Positions 61,370-64,000 of a DNA stretch of 64,000 bases are shown here, piece after piece. Source of the stretch: Entoloma clypeatum (lineage: Eukaryota; Basidiomycota; Agaricomycetes; Agaricales; Entolomataceae). Within the stretch, counting starts at the first letter, position 1, and every line of letters begins with the position of its first letter. A program made the position numbers and the translations under genes. The notes under the pieces are model-generated. The model made no database searches. It was given only the letters and a program-made list of their open reading frames with translations, and was not told the DNA's origin. The stretch spans positions 2,356,001 through 2,420,000 of the forward strand of contig OY751488.1 in NCBI GenBank assembly GCA_963565915.1, read 5' to 3'.

Positions 61370-63735
61370 TCAAACAGAAGCCCCATTCTGTGTCTTTGTA
61401 ACGCTAGTGATAGCACACCCGAAGGGATGAGAGCCTGTAAGACGACAACCAGCAATGAGCTCCGTGGAATCCTTGGCGTCTCTTTGAACTTCCGGCGAAA
61501 TTGTTACATGACCTATGCCGTATGCGGCGAAGCGATCTTGCAAATATTGTTCTGTCTTCTCCCATTCTTCCAGAGCCATGCCCTTTGGAACGCAGACATG
61601 GAGCGATGCCAAGATTATTCTGTTGGTGAGATATGGGTGGATTGTGCCAGAAGGCGCTCGAGGAAAACGCACGATTGGGAAAGATGCCACACATGCAGGT
61701 CATGCACCGAGAGGACGTTGGGAACCTATACTCGAGTCATTAACGCGGGATACTTCGAGGACGAGACAGATCCACTGACCGCCAGGAGGTCGTCTTTAAT
61801 TTTTTCTAGGTCAAGGAATGAAGGGGTTGCTTCGAGAAGGATACGACCTGACTTCAAAGCTGTGGAGTGATCGATGATTAATGAACGGCTATATGAGGAG
61901 AACTTACTCATTGGGACCGCACTCCCAAATATGATGAGACTGATAATAAGAGAAACGGCGGGGTCGGCATAAAACCTATGGGGTGATTGCACCTTCCAAA
62001 TTATAATGGCGGACAGGATGACCGCAACGTCTGAGCAGATTGTGAGATAGGGATGCGCCGCGATCAGGGATCTTCATACTGTTCACTGCATCGCCAAAGA
62101 GGTGGATCAAGACGCCGAGGAGGTTCAAATTGTGTTGAGGGGCAGCAGCGGCTTGGTTGACTGTATGATGGTGGAGGGCGTGCTGACAATGACTATCAAG
62201 TGTCGTCGGTTCTAGTTCGTATGATTATACTCACGACCCTATCCCGAAGCTCAGCTGTTTCGAGTTTTCCCTGGTGAATCAACTCCATCGTATCGGTGCT
62301 ATGCCCATGCTCAACAGGTCCATGTTCTATGGGATGTGCAAATCGATTGCGTGCAATCAACAAAAAAACACTCACCGTGCTCCATCAAGTGGGTGCCATG
62401 TCCATGTCCATGTTCACCATGTGAATGTCCACCATGTCTAGGCCCGCTGTGTTCTATAGGATGCGTAAATCGATTGCGTGCAATCAACAAAAAGAACACT
62501 CACCGTGCTCCAACGCGTCGATGCCATGTTCATGTTCACCATGTTCACCATGTGAATGTCCACCGTGTTCTATAGGATGCGCGAATCAATCACATGCAAT
62601 CAACAAAAAGTTCGAACACTCACCGTGCTCCAACGCGTTGGGGCCATGTCCATGTCCACCACGTTCTATAGGATGCCAAGTCGGTTGTGTGCAATCAACG
62701 AAAAGAAGGACACTCACCACGCTCCATCGCGTCGGTGCCATGTCCATGTTCACCGTGCGAATGCCCACCAAGTTCTATAAGATGCCGAATCGATTGCGTG
62801 CAACCAACGAAAGAAGAATACTCACCGTGCTCCATCGCGTCGGTGCCATATCCACGTTCGCCATGTTCACCATGCGAATGTCCACCGTGTTCTATAGCGT
62901 GCGCGATTCGATTGCATGCAATCAACAAAAAGAAGAACACTCACCGTGGACGGCAAGGATACTTACGATATTGAGGCATAGGCCGATGCTGCCGATGATG
63001 AGCACCTGAATGGGAGCCTTTATCTCCTCGAGGTTGATAAATCTTTCGATGGATTGTAGGAAAATGGACAGCGCCAGTGCAAGCAAGAAAACACCATTGA
63101 AAAATGCACCTGGAGAAATCCAACCTGATGCAGATGCTTAATTAATGGATAAACGCACCAACAAATTCTGCTCGAAGGAAAGCGAATGTAAATTTGGCAT
63201 TCTAACCCCGACATTTTCGTCAACAGACTGTTTGTAGCGATGCATCGAATGTGCTCACAGGCTTCCCTTTCTCATGGAGCTAAGAGAACATTGTAAGTCC
63301 CGTTGCAAGACATCAGGCGATTAAGACTAAACACAAACATGGGCTGCCACGAAGGCTATTGCGCTGTTCAGACAAGAACTTAGACTTTGAGGAAAGCTTT
63401 ATGAACAGGGCTTGCTTACTACGCCACGATATCCTGAATGACGGATTGTGTTAAAACACGACCAATGACTCAAAATCCTAATCCCCGAGACTCACATTAA
63501 GGTAATGGAACTATGTGGCGCAAGGCTCAGTGGCGTAAGTGGAACGTCCATGGGAAGAGGACACAAACAGCATCTGCAATGAGGGCCAAACTCTTGGTCC
63601 GGAATCCAGCTGTAATGCACGAATTCGAGCTAACAATTGGGTCATAGGAAGGAGAGGAGACGCACTAGTGATTTCGGCAAGAAAGAACGCTAAGCTGATA
63701 CACAGGACAATCCCGATGCGAGTTGTATTCTTCAT
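61370..63735 (-). CDS. CDF zinc transporter (ZRC1/COT1-like) with cassette-expanded His-rich loop
   Basis: Nineteen exons in 2.37 kb give 466 residues (63666-63735, 63569-63609, 63496-63510, 63423-63433, 63339-63363, 63259-63279, 63159-63201, 62945-63109, 62826-62891, 62718-62774, 62624-62665, 62504-62569, 62376-62453, 62235-62326, 62080-62182, 61908-62030, 61780-61859, 61673-61725, 61370-61619). Six membrane segments are expected. Zinc-site HxxxD motifs occur in TM2 (DAFHYLNDIVA) and TM5 (LIHLFGDAVN). The C-terminal domain has VHDLHVWHLSQS. Between TM4 and TM5, five tandem exons plus the start of a sixth each add a GGHSHGEHG-type stretch. Fungal relatives move zinc from cytosol into the vacuole; that role here is inferred. 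Confidence 0.92.
62327..62944 (-). repeat. Tandem intron+exon cassette array in the zinc transporter gene
   Basis: Six introns (62892-62944, 62775-62825, 62666-62717, 62570-62623, 62454-62503, 62327-62375; 49-54 bp) share the plan GTGAGTG..CTTTTTGTTGATTGCA.GCAATCGAT....CATCCTATAG with few differences. They alternate with five exons of 66, 57, 42, 66 and 78 nt that all begin with AA(C) after a G of the previous exon and end GAGCACG or close. Every exon is phase 1 on both sides and a multiple of three. The array clearly arose by repeated duplication of one intron-exon unit of about 100-125 bp. Confidence 0.93.
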
Positions 63736-64000
63736 GACGGGAGTTCCTGCGGGTTATAGGTTTATGGCAGATACAGGACGACGATGGACTATATATACAT
63801 AAACACACAGCCGCATGTCACTTACTATCAGTAGAGTCTGCCAGGGGTCACACATTGCAAAGCTCAAGAGAGATGGAAATTATAAGATATAACTATTAGA
63901 TTGGGTTTGATCCACAGGGGACCTGGAACACGTACTGGTACGGTAATCTCGTAAAATTCCGTCCCAGAGTTATCCCCTCCATCCGGGGGTCGGGGGAAAG
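63736..64000. other. Right-edge region upstream of the zinc transporter
   Basis: 265 bp to the window end. It contains ATATATAC near 63790, a possible TATA element about 60 bp upstream of the transporter start. No further gene could be supported. Confidence 0.4.

Noticed and set aside
62327..62944. Regularly spaced direct repeats resembling a CRISPR array
   Set aside because: The repeats are introns with splice signals alternating with in-frame His-rich exons inside a eukaryotic transporter gene.

Overview
This window is nuclear DNA of a filamentous basidiomycete, most likely an Agaricomycete. The genes are compact and intron-rich, with about 150 introns of mostly 48-65 bp in roughly 30 genes. 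They code for fungal proteins such as a basidiomycete-type DNMT5, a Zn2Cys6 protein, F-box proteins, a GH16 glucanase and a Zrc1-like zinc transporter. All gene models were assembled by hand from reading frames and splice signals. Nearly all close to an exact multiple of three, but individual boundaries may be off by a base. Family names come from recognised motifs, not from a search.

Layout. 1-13 kb: a partial Ser/Pro-rich protein at the left edge, unresolved ORF pieces, a REG1-like PP1 regulatory subunit, a hypothetical protein, RPP40, and HMG-CoA synthase. 13-24 kb: a SAM-methyltransferase divergent from an MBOAT/wax-synthase-like enzyme, pantothenate synthetase, dolichyldiphosphatase, a BCS1-type AAA ATPase, and a small C2H2 zinc-finger protein. 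24-30.5 kb: phosphoglucomutase, ATP-dependent NAD(P)H-hydrate dehydratase, and a secreted GH16 glucanase. 30.8-36 kb: three consecutive same-strand genes for cysteine-rich multi-finger proteins. The first has five tandem Zn2Cys6 clusters; the next two carry repeats of C-x2-C-x16-W-x2-H-x3-C. 36-43 kb: a sirtuin and PEX7 head-to-head with interleaved start codons, an EFM7-type methyltransferase, an F-box protein, and CRIPT. 43-54.5 kb: a 2192-residue DNMT5 (cytosine methyltransferase plus SNF2/RING) with an N-terminal PIP-box-like motif, a PAP2 lipid phosphatase, a CID/RS protein, and PET117. 55-64 kb: an F-box/LRR-like protein, class II aldolase, ubiquitin-S27a, RFC3, and a CDF zinc transporter.

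The most unusual item is in the zinc transporter (61370-63735, minus). Its histidine-rich loop is encoded by an array of at least five near-identical intron+exon cassettes, each exon symmetric in phase 1 and a multiple of three long. Any cassette could be skipped, lost or gained without a frameshift.

Other repeated themes are GC-AG introns (seven required by frame, one optional), microexons (6, 11, 12, 12 and 15 nt), a probable GA-AG intron inside a duplicated exon pair, and many divergent gene pairs separated by only 0-240 bp.
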